Source: Stichopus chloronotus
Taxonomy: Eukaryota; Echinodermata; Holothuroidea; Aspidochirotida; Stichopodidae
Length of the DNA: 64,000 nucleotides
Assembly: GCA_021234535.1 (NCBI GenBank)
Contig: CM037840.1
Location: 18,121,415 to 18,185,414, forward strand
Direction: 5' to 3'
Made by a program: the position numbers and the translations under genes
In this document: positions 1-17,125 of the stretch, piece by piece
Layout: each line of letters begins with the position of its first letter
How positions within the stretch are numbered: position 1 is the stretch's first letter
The notes under the pieces: generated by a model
Database searches by the model: none
Told to the model about the DNA's origin: nothing
The model's input: the letters and a program-made list of their open reading frames with translations, nothing else

Positions 1-7
1 TAAAGAT

Positions 8-165
8 ATTTCTGAAGAAGATCACAGGGTGGTCGGAACGTCATTATATTGTTTATATATAAAAAGATTATTCAAATTGGTAACGCCATTAATCCAACAA
101 GAAATAGAAAATATATGCAAACAATATAATGACGTTCCGACCACCCTGTGATCTTCTTCAGAAAT
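8..165. repeat. Perfect 47-bp inverted repeat with hammerhead-like arms (fold-back element)
   Basis: Bases 8-54 and 119-165 are exact reverse complements, separated by a 64-bp AT-rich loop. Read inward, each arm contains CTGAAGA, a short complementary pair GATC/GGTC around ACAGGGT, then GGAACGTC. This resembles the minimal hammerhead ribozyme core (CUGANGA, stem II, GAAAC, GUC) known from Penelope-like retroelements, with one deviation (GGAAC instead of GAAAC). The repeat is directly visible; the ribozyme and Penelope links are inference. Confidence 0.75.
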
Positions 166-5035
<4,870 letters not shown>

Positions 5036-5107
5036 GTTACAAATTCCTATATATATATATACATAGATATATATGTATGGATAACCTCACAGATAGGAAT
5101 TTGTAAC
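5036..5107. repeat. 15-bp inverted repeat around a TA-rich core
   Basis: GTTACAAATTCCTAT at 5036-5050 is the exact reverse complement of 5093-5107, with a TA-rich 42-bp loop between. It could be a small fold-back element or the termini of a very short MITE. No target-site duplication is obvious. Confidence 0.6.
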
Positions 5108-5370
5108 ACATTGTTGGTAGGATTCTGTAATACGCTGTATACAAGGAACGATATTTAATTTCTCCTAAATGTACATAAAACCTAAAGAAAAGCAGACCTA
5201 TAATAGATGGGAGGATGACAGAGGGATATTCCTGCTCATAGTCAAGTTGGGTTCATGGAGGGATGGAAACGTTGGAGGGTCCATGGCCACTTGTGACACC
5301 ATGTTAGTAATTCTTTCAACAATAACAACAAAATCTACGGAGTGAAAATTTTTTAGGACTAGTACAGCTT

Positions 5371-5436
5371 CCACATTGATTTCGAACCTGGGATGTTGAG
5401 ACAGACGTTACACCCGTAACAGGAGTTACTTGTCAT
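5371..5436 (-). repeat. Possible tRNA-derived SINE relic
   Basis: On the minus strand, GTGTAACGTCTGTCTCAAC precedes a near-perfect box B (GGTTCGAAATC). The layout resembles the D arm, anticodon arm and T arm of a tRNA-like SINE head. The box A region is poor and no acceptor stem pairs well, so this is not a functional tRNA gene. Confidence 0.3.
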
Positions 5437-8400
5437 GGGACACTTTTAATCTATTTTTATCGTTTGAAAGAAATAATAACAGGAATCATGCACAACTGAA
5501 TGTTGAATAGTGTGCTTGCTTTGCAATGTTGAATGTTTCTAATTCTTGTTGACAGTGAGAAGAGATTGGGCAGGGAATATGTCACTGTTACCACGATGAG
5601 CTGCCCTCGGTATTGACGTTATAAAGACTGTGTGTTACATGTTGTGTAATACTGTTTAAATAACCTCGGCAAAAGGAAAAAAAAACACGTATGAAGATAA
5701 AAGTACTCAGTAGTGACCAATTGGAGCAAAAACAACGTTTTACTGTCTGCCGTGAGGTCAGTGAAAGTGTAAATTGGTTGCACCTTCTGTACAACTCATT
5801 GCAAATGAGTGTAAAGATAGACCGTCGACCAACGAAAAAAAAATCAATTACTAATTTTGGACAAACACAGAAATAACAGGTTTTATGTATAAGTATTGAT
5901 TTTGTAGGTTCAACCTTAAAAGGGCACATCAAGTGTACCAAAATTTTAATATTTGTCCAACGATTTTGACGTGAGCTGCCTCCGTGTAAGTTCAGAAGTG
6001 TAAAGATTGGTCAAAAGGAAAAGCTGAGGACAGGCGGTTCTGTTTGTAGCTTCTTTGTTTCAATATGACGTTGATTAATCTTGTAGCCGGTTGCAATTGG
6101 TCCTTTTGGAATATATCTAGCCTCACTGGTAACCATAGTAACAATGCTGGGTGGGGAACTATCACTAGTCTGCTTGTCATAATTGGTTAATAATACGATG
6201 ATTTGAACTCTGGGTCTCTCTGTTAAATTAATATTTTTTCAGTGATTCCTGCTGTAAAAGGAAGTTGTTTACCGGTATACTACATCTGGGGGAGAATACA
6301 AGCAACAAATTTTAGTTAACTATAACAATATAATAAAGAGAAGTAGAATTTGATACGAGTATGTTACATAAGTGATAAAAGTCGCAAAGATCATAAAGAC
6401 TGTGCCTTAGATTACAAGTCTGTACATTAATAGTACAGTGTTCTTTATATCCGTAATATATCTTTTTTTTTTTGGCAGTACAAATTACATTTCTATAATA
6501 TAATGTATCCTTTCTTGGTATCAAGCAACATATCAATGAAAATAAATCTTGTTGTGCAATGAAACATTCGCATATGAAGTGGTAAAACCGATCATCCTAA
6601 TAGCCGCACTTTCATACTGAACCTACTAATATTACATATCCGTTCGTGTTCATTTACATATTTTTTTATCTAACCAGGCGTTTACTTAAGAGTCACGTGG
6701 TATCAATTAGATTCTTTAAATTTATCAGTGAACATGAAAAACATAATCACTCAACTTCTCTTCCACCCATTGTAACAATATAGAATAACATGACTGCACT
6801 CTGTCACACATACAATATGTGGGCTGCATTATATGTTACGCTACGTTATATGTTACGCTGCATTATGTGATACATTAATTAACTCTGCTTATTGTTCTGG
6901 AAGGGGAAGAACATGCATATTTAACGCCATGATGTCATCACACTTGTGATCAAAAGATATTCCATTGCAGAGAAGTTAGCTTTGTAATTAAAATTTTGGA
7001 GTAGAACTAGGATGGCCTAAAATTAATTTTGTTGCATGTACTTTCAAACCTGTGATTGGCGTGATCTTACGGCGCTCATACTTAAAATGTGGAGTGGAAT
7101 GAACTTCTTGGCCAGCAAAACTAGTAAGGAAGGGCTATAATAGGTAACCTGACGAGAACAGGTGTTCACTTATCGCAAACACAGTAGTGTAAGCTCTTGA
7201 CAGGTTAATGTAGCAAATGACAAAACAATCGCATTCCAACACATCCTGCCTTTAGGGGCCTGCTATAGTTTCATAAATATTAAAGGAAAAATTTCACTCA
7301 CAAATTGTCATCAAACACGTACAATGGAACATAATTTGACAGAAAATCCGATGGTATGCAAGGGTTAATGACAGGCAGGTGAGGGGGTATGTCATTGCAT
7401 CAAGGGCATGCTATTGCTGGAAGTTCTGTTATTTGTTCACTACAAAGAAACCATTTCCAAAGGTTCTACCATTTATACATACTATACCCACGAAGCGGTA
7501 CAGGATTTGCATACTTGTATATATCTTGTGGTTATATATACTTATACATGCACTACCCACAAAATGGTACAATCTCTTTACAATTTATTTTTCCAGAATT
7601 GCCTACAACTCTCCACCATTTTCTCAAACTTTTATTGTGTAATGGAATTACCAATATTACTTTAAATCATCAAATCTTAACGATAGATTACTTACAAATC
7701 AATCAAAGATGTAATTCATTTTCCAGTCTATCCCCACTACACGCCGTTGACATTTCTTACAACTAGTTATCTATAGTGCCTATGTAATCGCATTCAAATA
7801 TAATGTCGCACGTTTTATGTGTACTATATTCTCATTGTATTACACGATCAACTGATAATTACGTATCGTATTTCCTGAATGCATTAACTGAATATAATAT
7901 GAGTATACAGATGATTTGTTTTTCTTGTTGACATTCCAACCACCAATGTATTCGTTGTATTTAGTTATGCATTGGTTTAAAGGATAGAACATGAATACGT
8001 ATTCATAACATTCAATTGTACCGGGAGTAGATTGTACATTGGCTATGCATTAGCTGATTCATGCCGACTATGTTTGTCAGTGTTGATGGTAATTTATTCC
8101 CTTTTTTCAAAGATAGATTCATAAATTTGTGAAGCACCGTTATTGCATCTGGCCACAGTCGAAAAGTGACGTCATCCCGGAAAAATAGTCTGAAAATCTC
8201 TTTATACTTCCTAAAATGTAAAGTTTTAACAAGAAGAGAAAGACAATGTTCCGAAAAATGAGTTGTATTTTAATGAAGGTTTCGCTTCAGATTACGATGA
8301 CAGTCGAAGAAGAGATGTATCATTTTCAAGGATAAATCCAGATGCAGATCATCAAAGGAAACTGAAATTTTGAAGGACATCTGACACAATTACCGACACA

Positions 8401-11400
8401 TCAAAACTGTTATCACTCGCCTCAAGCGTTTTGGGTTTGTCCTAGAAAGACATAAATCACATTACCTTCAGTTAGAACTGTTAAAGGGAAACTGATTACT
8501 GAATATAATGATATTGAAAAAAAAAAGATTTTCATGAAATATGTGAAATATTATTTCTTCACTGTATAAGTACAGCATTGTAGACAACCGCACTATTCCC
8601 TTAATAACTTTGTAACATATATGAGAAGAACATTTTATTATCTACAAAACCCGTCCTACACCTTTGAATACTCAACGTCTGGAAACATTACTCAGATATG
8701 GTGTTCTTCGCTTATAGCGTTTATAGGTTTGAAGTAACACTCAAGTAATAAATTTTGCCCTGTCAAAATATTATCTAAGTAATATCTCTTCATTTTTGAA
8801 GTCCAATGGTGTTAAAATATGGCCTGAGATGAAGACGTGCTACTCTCAGGCTCTCATATAGATATCAGTTTTTCAATAAGTAGACGAAATGGAGTTATAC
8901 TTTCTATACAAGAGCTTACTGCTTACCGTGTGGCATATCTAGAACTTGCAGATTTATGGTGGCTGTTTTTCGTGAAACTCCTCAAGGCAAAAACAGGCCT
9001 TTGATTCGCATTCACTGCTGAAGGGACGAATCGTTAAACGGATTTTTCAGTGTATGTGTAGATAATAGCTATCTATCATCACCCTGGATAGATTTAAACT
9101 TGCCATATCAATCAATAAAGGTTTTTCAGCCACCACATTTCCAGTGGCTACGGGAATCAAATTATAAAAAACAACTTCGACAACGTCAGCAAGCTTGTGT
9201 ATTGATAGTTTCACTGTTTCACTATTATTAGTTGAAACAGCATCGCTTGTTTTACATTTCTTTGATGTCCATTGGATTAGAGTTGCCATGACTTTTCATT
9301 TCATTGTTACAACTGACAAATGTTCCTGTTACTGCGTAAAGGGTTGTCCTAAGCAGCCTGAGTGCACCAAGAAAAGATGGCACTACTAAGACAGTATCCA
9401 CATCCCCAGAAGAGTACTTGAACTCCCAAACTTAGGTTAGGACTCCGAGGTCAGAGTTACAACGTACCAACCAGTGATTTTTGATACACAAAAAGAATAA
9501 CAATAAGAAACACATAACACCAAATAATATTACACGTCGTTGGTAGTAGCCAGTTGCTCCTGAATGCATTGTTTATACCTCCGTTTACACATCCTTATTT
9601 GCACAGAATGAGGTCGTCATTTTAGGAATCATTTCATCCTTGCTTGCATCTCATGAGGTATCGTCTTCGAAGGCAGTCTATGTTTACCTGTTCTGCATGA
9701 GGTGGTCATTTTGTGATTCATTACATCCTTAGTTGTTCCACATGTGTCAGCTAATCTTGAAAGTGTTTCTTCCTCAGGTGTAAAGTATGAAATGTTGGTA
9801 TCGCATGAGGTAGTCATTTTATATGAATGACAGCTTTATTACGTAATCGGGAAAATAGCCATAGTATTATATTATTGAAGACAATGCATAAGGTCTGTAA
9901 TCCGAAGCTGTTTGGTTCATTAGAAAATATATTTCCTGCAATCTATGATTGCTTTCTCAATACCATAGTAAGAGTTTTACTTTAAAGTTTCATTCCAATA
10001 TGGACCTATTACTGCTATGGGAGCTACAACTGCAATTGGAGTTATTGCTGCTATTGGAACTAATACCGATATGTCCCTCACTTGTTCCAAAATTTTCCAA
10101 AATTGTCTTCCTTTCTCGTTATCCTACAAAGAATGTGGTTCTGATTTGTTTTGATAGCAACTATATTCACAAATTGATTTTGTAGTAGTCCTTCTAGTTG
10201 CTGCTGTATGTTGGCATACGCCAAAATACAAGGACATTAATCACAGTGGAGCACAAGTTTCTCAGTATACAGTTTACTACATGTAATACATCTCACAATT
10301 AGCAATCAAGGGCAATTTCGTGGTTAAGTAATCAACATTTCTGTTCTTCAGCGGTTTTCTTCCCTAGCAAAACTTGCGATGACATCATTAGATTCTTTGA
10401 ATATCGATGAATGTATGTAAGGGCGAATCTGCTAGCAGGCTACAAAGCATTTTACTCCCCCACACTACACCACTATAACACCCCATCAGTATATGAGGGA
10501 TTTACATTGCAGTTCAAATGCCGACAGGTAGAAAGAAGACTTGGCTTTGACTAAATAAAAGAAGACAAGAAATACACTACCTCTAAAGTCTAGTAAATAG
10601 GAACTGCGTGGATACCCAAGAGATGTCTCTTTTAAAATCCAATATTAGTTTTACCCATGAGCCTATTCAGCATCTTCTATGTAAAAGATGTTTTTCGTAG
10701 GTTTTTTCCTTTAAGGTAAAACACGAATTACATTGCCAAGATGAATGTCTATTGACGGCTGAGAAAGAGAACAAGACTTCGAATCGAGTCATAAACTATG
10801 CTCTTTTTGTGAAACTGTTGCTATGACATTTCGGCAAATGGGGATATTCATGAAGCTCAGTCCCATATTCCATCATTTTTTTTTAACACGAAAGCTAATC
10901 TTTAAATATTATGTTCATAAGCATCATCCTTTTTATTAACAGAAATAAGGACGTGCTGAATATAATGATAAGTAAAAATACTTACACATGTTCATACAAA
11001 CGTATTGATGCAACGAAAATTGATCTACTCTAGGAACGAAAAGTATTTCATTACTTAATTTAAATGGTATTTCGTTGACTTTTATATGGGATAGGACTGA
11101 AAATCTCTGTTTCTTTCCAGTTTAAATAAAACCCAACTATATTAGATGTGAAAATGTCTTTTTTAAGGTGTTGAGACGTCATATTTTATTACGTTGTTGA
11201 TATTGCATGATCTTTCTTGTCCTAATGCATCTGTTTCCGATTCAATGTAAGTTCATTCATTGTACGAACGTGGAATGGTTATACTAATTTCTACGCTTCC
11301 GTAATTTTCATGCTTTTCATTTTAGCGCAATAATGGTTGGCCTACAGTAATAACATATTAGCCACACAGGTAATGACCTGTTACATAAGTGGCATTTGAC

Positions 11401-14400
11401 AACAAAATCCCTTTAAGTCATCACTTAGTATAGATGCTGTTACAGCCACTTTGTTTGTTTACAGATCTTTCTCAAGTTACTCATGTTTGTAAGTATTCAA
11501 AACAATTGGACCACAAGGGAGCTCCTCCGGCAAAACGTTAGCCATCCGCCAACTGTAAATAACCGTTTGCTATGTAATGCTTAGGGTAGCTCTTCCCAAG
11601 TGGAACATTGGAACAATCTTAATGTATGCATGCTTTACATTTAATGAGCCTACAAAGCAGTAGATTTTCATTTGCATATTTGACCAAATTGAACACTGAA
11701 TAAGCACTACAAGAACGTACCCTCAGACCAACAAGGGAACAGTTTTTATCTGTCACCAAATAAATAGGCATTTTATAGGCGATCCGTGAAAGTAAAATGC
11801 ATTCGAACACTGACTATTGGAATAAACAAGAAATAATCGCTCGACTCGACACGGTTAAGTTAATGTCCTTTTATTTACACATAGCATCAGTTATTCATCT
11901 TCTGTGGATCAGTGTACTTTTCACAGGCCTTTTCCTAAATGTTGTACCGTAATATGTTCTAAAAACAGGTTCAGTGCATTACTTGAACATGGTACCAATT
12001 ATATTTACTTTCTTGTGATATGGTTGCACATGTATTTCATATTTCTAGTGAACGGTCACGTTTTCTGAGCGTTTTCCAGATTTAATCAGCATGTGCGTTA
12101 TATATTTATATATAAAACATTATTTGAATTTAACGTTTTACATGTCTCAAATAACCAAGAGAAATCTCTACGTTCTCTTCGATACATGCTTAATGCTTGA
12201 AGTTATCGGGGATTATTTGCTTTTGTTTGTTGTATTACAAATACGGGCATATCTCTGCCCCAACTCGGGATAAGTCTGCAGCTGTTGCCCTGGTAATTGC
12301 TGTCATCCTTCCTCTAACCCAGTTGTCTCCCTTTAGTTTAAGGCGCAAGCAATATCTGTGCCACGTTGCATAACTATATTGCAGAGGCCTGAACAACCTT
12401 CTTCGGTACTTAAGAGACACACAACATTGACTAATTATATCACTTAAAGTTGTATCTACGGTAAGTTGATGAGTTTGTGTAGTCGTAATTGAAAGTTGCC
12501 TTATCAAATTAAAAGTCTTCACTATCCGAAACAGCCGCTGTATAGTGGCGTCCTTTACTAATGCCGTTTTCGTAATTTCTTTTATATCTCGTGACACAAA
12601 AGGAACGGTACTTTGTGTACTTCACTAATGGATTGATATGAACCAGCAGTGTTACAAAGATAAATAAATATATGAAACAAGGTGAAAATTGTAAACCGTC
12701 TCTTACCGTTTCAGATTTGAATCCTAGCACGCGCTCCCATATGATACTGCCGTAAAGGTGTTCTAATTCATATGAACTCACACATTGAGCCATCCCTTAC
12801 AATCAGAGGAATCACACACATTGAACTTATTTAGGTAAGACCCACATCATCAAAAGTCATCACCTTGCTATATAGACGTATCCATATGGCAACCTCAATT
12901 GATCTAAAACAAATTAAGACTGCCAAATTTCCTGAATGTAATTATATCAGTCAATATTTAAAAGGAGAGGTGAAAATATTGCCTCAAAGAAGAACATAAA
13001 AAAGACTGGAGGTTGCTCAACAATATGTAATTGACAATTAAGGTCAATCGTATTTGTAATTAGCGGCGCTAACAGAGACGGGTATAAGTTAATCTACAAG
13101 GGCCAATGTGACAACTGCTAGCAATACAGAGGTGTTGTCTAGGATATTGCTGATTGATCAATTCTGACACATCAGTTTATAATTACCTCTAAAAGACCAT
13201 CAATCAATATCGGACTGAAGGCGTTACGTTTACATGTTTGATGAAGAATTTATTTTCAGACTCAGAAACTTACATTGCTAATGGAACATTTGAAACTGTT
13301 AAAGAATCTTTAATGTTAGCATGTTGCAAATTCATTCTGAGTCCATTTCCTATTTCTTAATGAATAATTTGACTTATATGCCTTGTTATATGACATGAGA
13401 AGTGACTAAAAATGGACGGAAAAGAAACCAACGCCAGTTTTAATTACAAAATCGTCTTTTTTAGCATGCACTATCACCCACGCTTTGGACTGAAGTTGAT
13501 AGAATTGACGATGTAATAGGTAACAATAGATCCTTGGTTTAAACTTTTCGTCAGCTGAACGTGAATTTCCAACAGAAATATGTCGGGTAAGACTAACGGG
13601 TAAGACTAACAATGATAAGGTGACTGTAAGGGAAACGAGTAGGAATTGCGTCATGTTTAGTGTATCCAAACCATACTGCATACTTCATTTGCGTTTGCGT
13701 AATTTCTGCACCTTTTGGCTCGATTATGGTAGCGGTGATACCAGTGACATCATACCAACTAGCATCATACCTCCTGACTGTACTGGATTCACCATGAAAA
13801 TGACAATGAAGTTAAACTCATCTCTGAACTGTTTTTTCTTTGAATATTCATTCAATTAAAAGAAAAGATATAAAGTATCTTATTACTGACACAAACATCT
13901 TTGCTTTCGGTAAAGATGTCAAGAGAATTCTTCAATTTGCTTTAAAGTTATGTTTCCATGGGAATTCGTACATCTGAGAAGGGACGTATTGTGTTTCTTT
14001 AAGATTAATTTTCATTTTAACTCTTATCTTATCTTACAATTAACGAAACTATGACTCCTTTAAAAAAATCATTCTATTTATCATTCTTAACTTTTGTACC
14101 ATTTTACACACTGTATGTAACCTTCTAGACATTTGGCTGACACAGTGCGGTGGCCAGGTTGGTTGACATCTCTATAGTATACCTCCGACTAATCACTGCT
14201 ATTACTGATCTCCACCATAAAAGTTCGTCGGCATGGGTTACACGATATGCCTCCTAACGTTTGCAGCGTTATAGGGAGTCAGTTGGATGATTGGAGGTAG
14301 ATTGCCGAGGATCATCGTGGATGCAAAATTGCCGAGATCTGGTATTTAAATATTAATTCCTCTTCAATCTGTTACCTTACAATTAGCAGAAAGCGATCGT

Positions 14401-15450
14401 GTACGCTGCTGGTGTTAAGTAGTACCGTTGCGATGTTTTGTTCACATCGATCTAATTGAGCCTGGAAGCCATTTCTGTTTAAGGTACTTTTGTAATTGCT
14501 CAAAACAGCCACCAGATTTCTGTTTGTTCATTCGAATTTCACTAAGCCTTTCCCTTTTAATTATTTTGTCATCTCCAATCGATAGAACTACTAAATTTTA
14601 ACTTTTTAGTAAATATATTTGTAAAACGCACAATTCTTCACAAGTCATCAAACTTGCTGTTGTAAAAAGTAAACAAAAGAACAGTAAAACTGTAAATGTA
14701 ACTACAAAAGCAATGAAACAAATTAAATCTGTCAACTGAAGAACACATTACAAGAAAAGAGCTTTGACAATAAAACAAGAGAGAGCAAGAAAATAATTAA
14801 AACACTAACACAATTAAATTTAAAACAACGAAAAGAAACTAGAGAAAGATTGTTAAGTTATTTTTTTTTACGAAACGAAACAAAATGATAAGCGATTTAT
14901 GGGGCACACACCGATTGCTAGGAAATAGGATATATGACTATGAACCATAAGTTAAAATGCTTGGATAAACTTTAATTATGTTACATATTAGTCAAGTTAC
15001 ACAAGGAAAATATATCAAGATATTGATGTAAAAATCGTTATGACTTAAAAGGTACATGGAATGAATATTAATATCAACGGAGATGGTCTGAAGTTACTTC
15101 GGTATCAGTCGTTACATATTGTCCTAATTATGCGCTCTCCGTGCATTTTACTTGGTGCTTTTACGTTTGAAATTATTTGGCATTCCTTAGTTGTGAGTTT
15201 AATTGTTTGCCTTTGAACAACGAAAAAAAATAAAATCAATAAATACTAACAAGAATGTGAAATGAAACGCAATTCCGAGCAATTTTAGTAAAACCACTAT
15301 GGCTTTATTTACAACATCAAGTTATAGAACCCTTCGTATTTTTTTTTTATCTAGGCCAATGTAAATGAACCCGTATAGCACTTAAGTAATTATTCGATTT
15401 GATTGATTTGAAATGCTTTGGAGAGAATAACCTATCAAGCACTTCCCAGG
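5437..15450. other. Non-coding stretch left of the receptor gene (part 2)
   Basis: No gene is supported. Small local duplications are visible: a 17-bp TTATATGTTACGCTACG-like duplication near 6830-6870; two diverged copies of a TATACAT...ACCCACxAA...GGTACA block at about 7470 and 7541; and three GCATGAGGTxGTCATTTT copies at about 9608, 9697 and 9805. The longest ORF, 12235-12597 on the minus strand (120 codons), matches nothing I recognise and reads like chance coding in moderate-GC DNA. Confidence 0.55.
9608..9826. repeat. Three diverged direct copies of a GCATGAGGTGGTCATTTT block
   Basis: The block recurs at about 9608 (ending ATTTCATCCTT), 9697 (ending ATTACATCCTTA) and 9805, with 90-108 bp between starts. 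It looks like an old, decayed tandem repeat; a minus-strand ORF over it (9629-9817) simply reflects the repeat. Confidence 0.5.
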
Positions 15451-15454
15451 TCTA

Positions 15455-16055
15455 CTAGGTGTTCCACAGTCAATCAATTCTTCAGCAGTTTTATGCTACT
15501 TGAGGTGTCCAAGAGTTATCAATTTTTTCAGCAGTTCAGGTGTCCAACAGTTAGTCAATGTTTCAACAGCACTTGACGTGTTTCACAATTATTCAATCCT
15601 TCGTCAGTTCTACGGGGGTTGGATGCGTCCATCAGTCTGCAATTCTCCAGCAGTACTATGCCACATAAGGTGTTTAAATGTTACTCAGTTCTTCAGCAGT
15701 ACTGTGTCACATAAGGTGTTCAAATGTTATTCAGTTCGTCAGCATTTCTATGTCACTTGAGGTGTCCAAACGTTATGTAATTCTTCAACAGTTCTAAGTC
15801 ACTTGATGTGTCCCAGTGCTATTCAATTCTTCAACAGTTCCTGCGTCACTTGAGGTGTTCCACATTGATTCGGCTCTTGAACAGTGAGTGATATGTCAGT
15901 TGAGGTGTCCAACATTTATTTAATTCCTTAGCTGGGATATGTTACCAGAGGTGTCCCACCAGTTATATTCAATTCTCCAACGTTGCTGTATGTCACATGA
16001 GGTGTCCCACAGTGATAAATTCTCCAACAATATCTATGTGATTATATTCATTGAA
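15455..16055. repeat. 47-bp minisatellite, about 13 diverged units
   Basis: A unit with the words CTTCAGCAGTTCTATGTCAC, then TTGAGGTGTCC and AACAGTTATTCAA, repeats every 44-50 bp. GAGGTGTCC-like anchors fall near 15458, 15506, 15538, 15574, 15620, 15668, 15714, 15761, 15805, 15853, 15902, 15949 and 15999. The 5' units are more irregular. ORFs across it (15500-15760, 15939-16130) are repeat artefacts. Confidence 0.85.
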
Positions 16056-16261
16056 TGTCTCAGCAGTTCCATTCAACCTGTTGGTTTATTCTTAGAGGGG
16101 CCCTTTAAGTTGATATCGTTTAGTTTGTGACGTGTTTGAAGGAAACCATGGCATGCCAGTATTTCTAATTAGCCTTACAAGTCAAGTTTATATTTTTACG
16201 GTCACTGAAAAAGTGACTGAGAAATTGTAGACTTTATTAACAAGGGTTAACATCTTAAGCT

Positions 16262-16430
16262 AAAAAGTGTCCGGTCACAGATCTGCGATATATGATTTGA
16301 TCGTGCTTCAGTTGTTACAGTCAGATGTTCAGAATCTCTTAGTTTGACCATTTACCATTAACAAGAATAATACACAACAGGTGTGACAAGATATCGTGAA
16401 TATTCTGAGCCAACTCAATGGACCCATTTT
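16262..16430 (+). repeat. Dispersed repeat family, copy 1
   Basis: It begins AAAAAGTGTCCGGTCACAG, contains CTCTTAGTTTGACCATTT near 16335 and CAACAGGTGTGACA near 16375, and ends near CCAACTCAATGGACCCA. The same ordered words recur at 44883-45090 (+) and 34674-34830 (-), with a partial relative at 52501-52545 (-). No coding capacity is seen, so it is probably a non-autonomous element. Confidence 0.7.
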
Positions 16431-16799
16431 ATGTTTTAGGTAAATTTCAATTAGCTGTGTATATTACCTTCTCATTGAATGGCAGTCACAAAATTCCTCC
16501 TGGTTATAGAGGCAAAGGATGTGCATGGTTATTCTAAAGGTAATCAAATACATGTAGACAGAACCCCCAAGTTCGTGATCACAGTCTTCAAACGAATGAG
16601 GTAATAGAACTCAGGGGGATTGGCGTTATGTAACGACTAAGCCTGCACGAGGTAAAACAATACCCCTAATGATAAATGTTTTCATCTATAGCGTTAAGTG
16701 TCATGGACTAATTACAACATTAATTATTCACTCTTGCGTACTGGTCTGAGCTGTGCTGATTTCGTAGTGCATTGTCATCACTTTGTTTTGTAAGAGTTT

Positions 16800-17125
16800 G
16801 ATGGTATCTGATGATGATTATTGTGCCACTAATGATGAAGCTAATGATGAGGATGATGATAACAACGAAGACAATTACGATTGTACTGATGACAACAAAG
16901 ATGACGATGATGACTATAATGATGATGATGATCATGATAATAAATAATAATGATGGTAATGACGATGATAATGTTGATGATAATGTTCATCATAATGATG
17001 ATCATTTTGATAGTGAAATTATGATGTTGGTAATCATGGTGATGATGCTCAAGATGATAATAGCGATGAACATTGTGATGATAACTATGATGATAATGAT
17101 AATTTTAATGATGTTAAATGATTAC
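16800..17125. repeat. GAT/ATGATG-rich simple-sequence tract
   Basis: About 320 bp dominated by imperfect GAT, AAT and GAC triplets. Its translations are Met/Asp-rich on one strand and Ile/Val-rich on the other (16720-16935 minus, 16811-17143 plus), typical of a simple repeat and not of a protein. Confidence 0.85.

Noticed and set aside
12235..12597. 120-codon minus-strand ORF
   Set aside because: No recognised domain, no splice context, and composition like surrounding non-coding DNA.
12715..12745. Minus-strand box B-like GATTCAAATC
   Set aside because: No box A at the right distance and no pairing acceptor stem.
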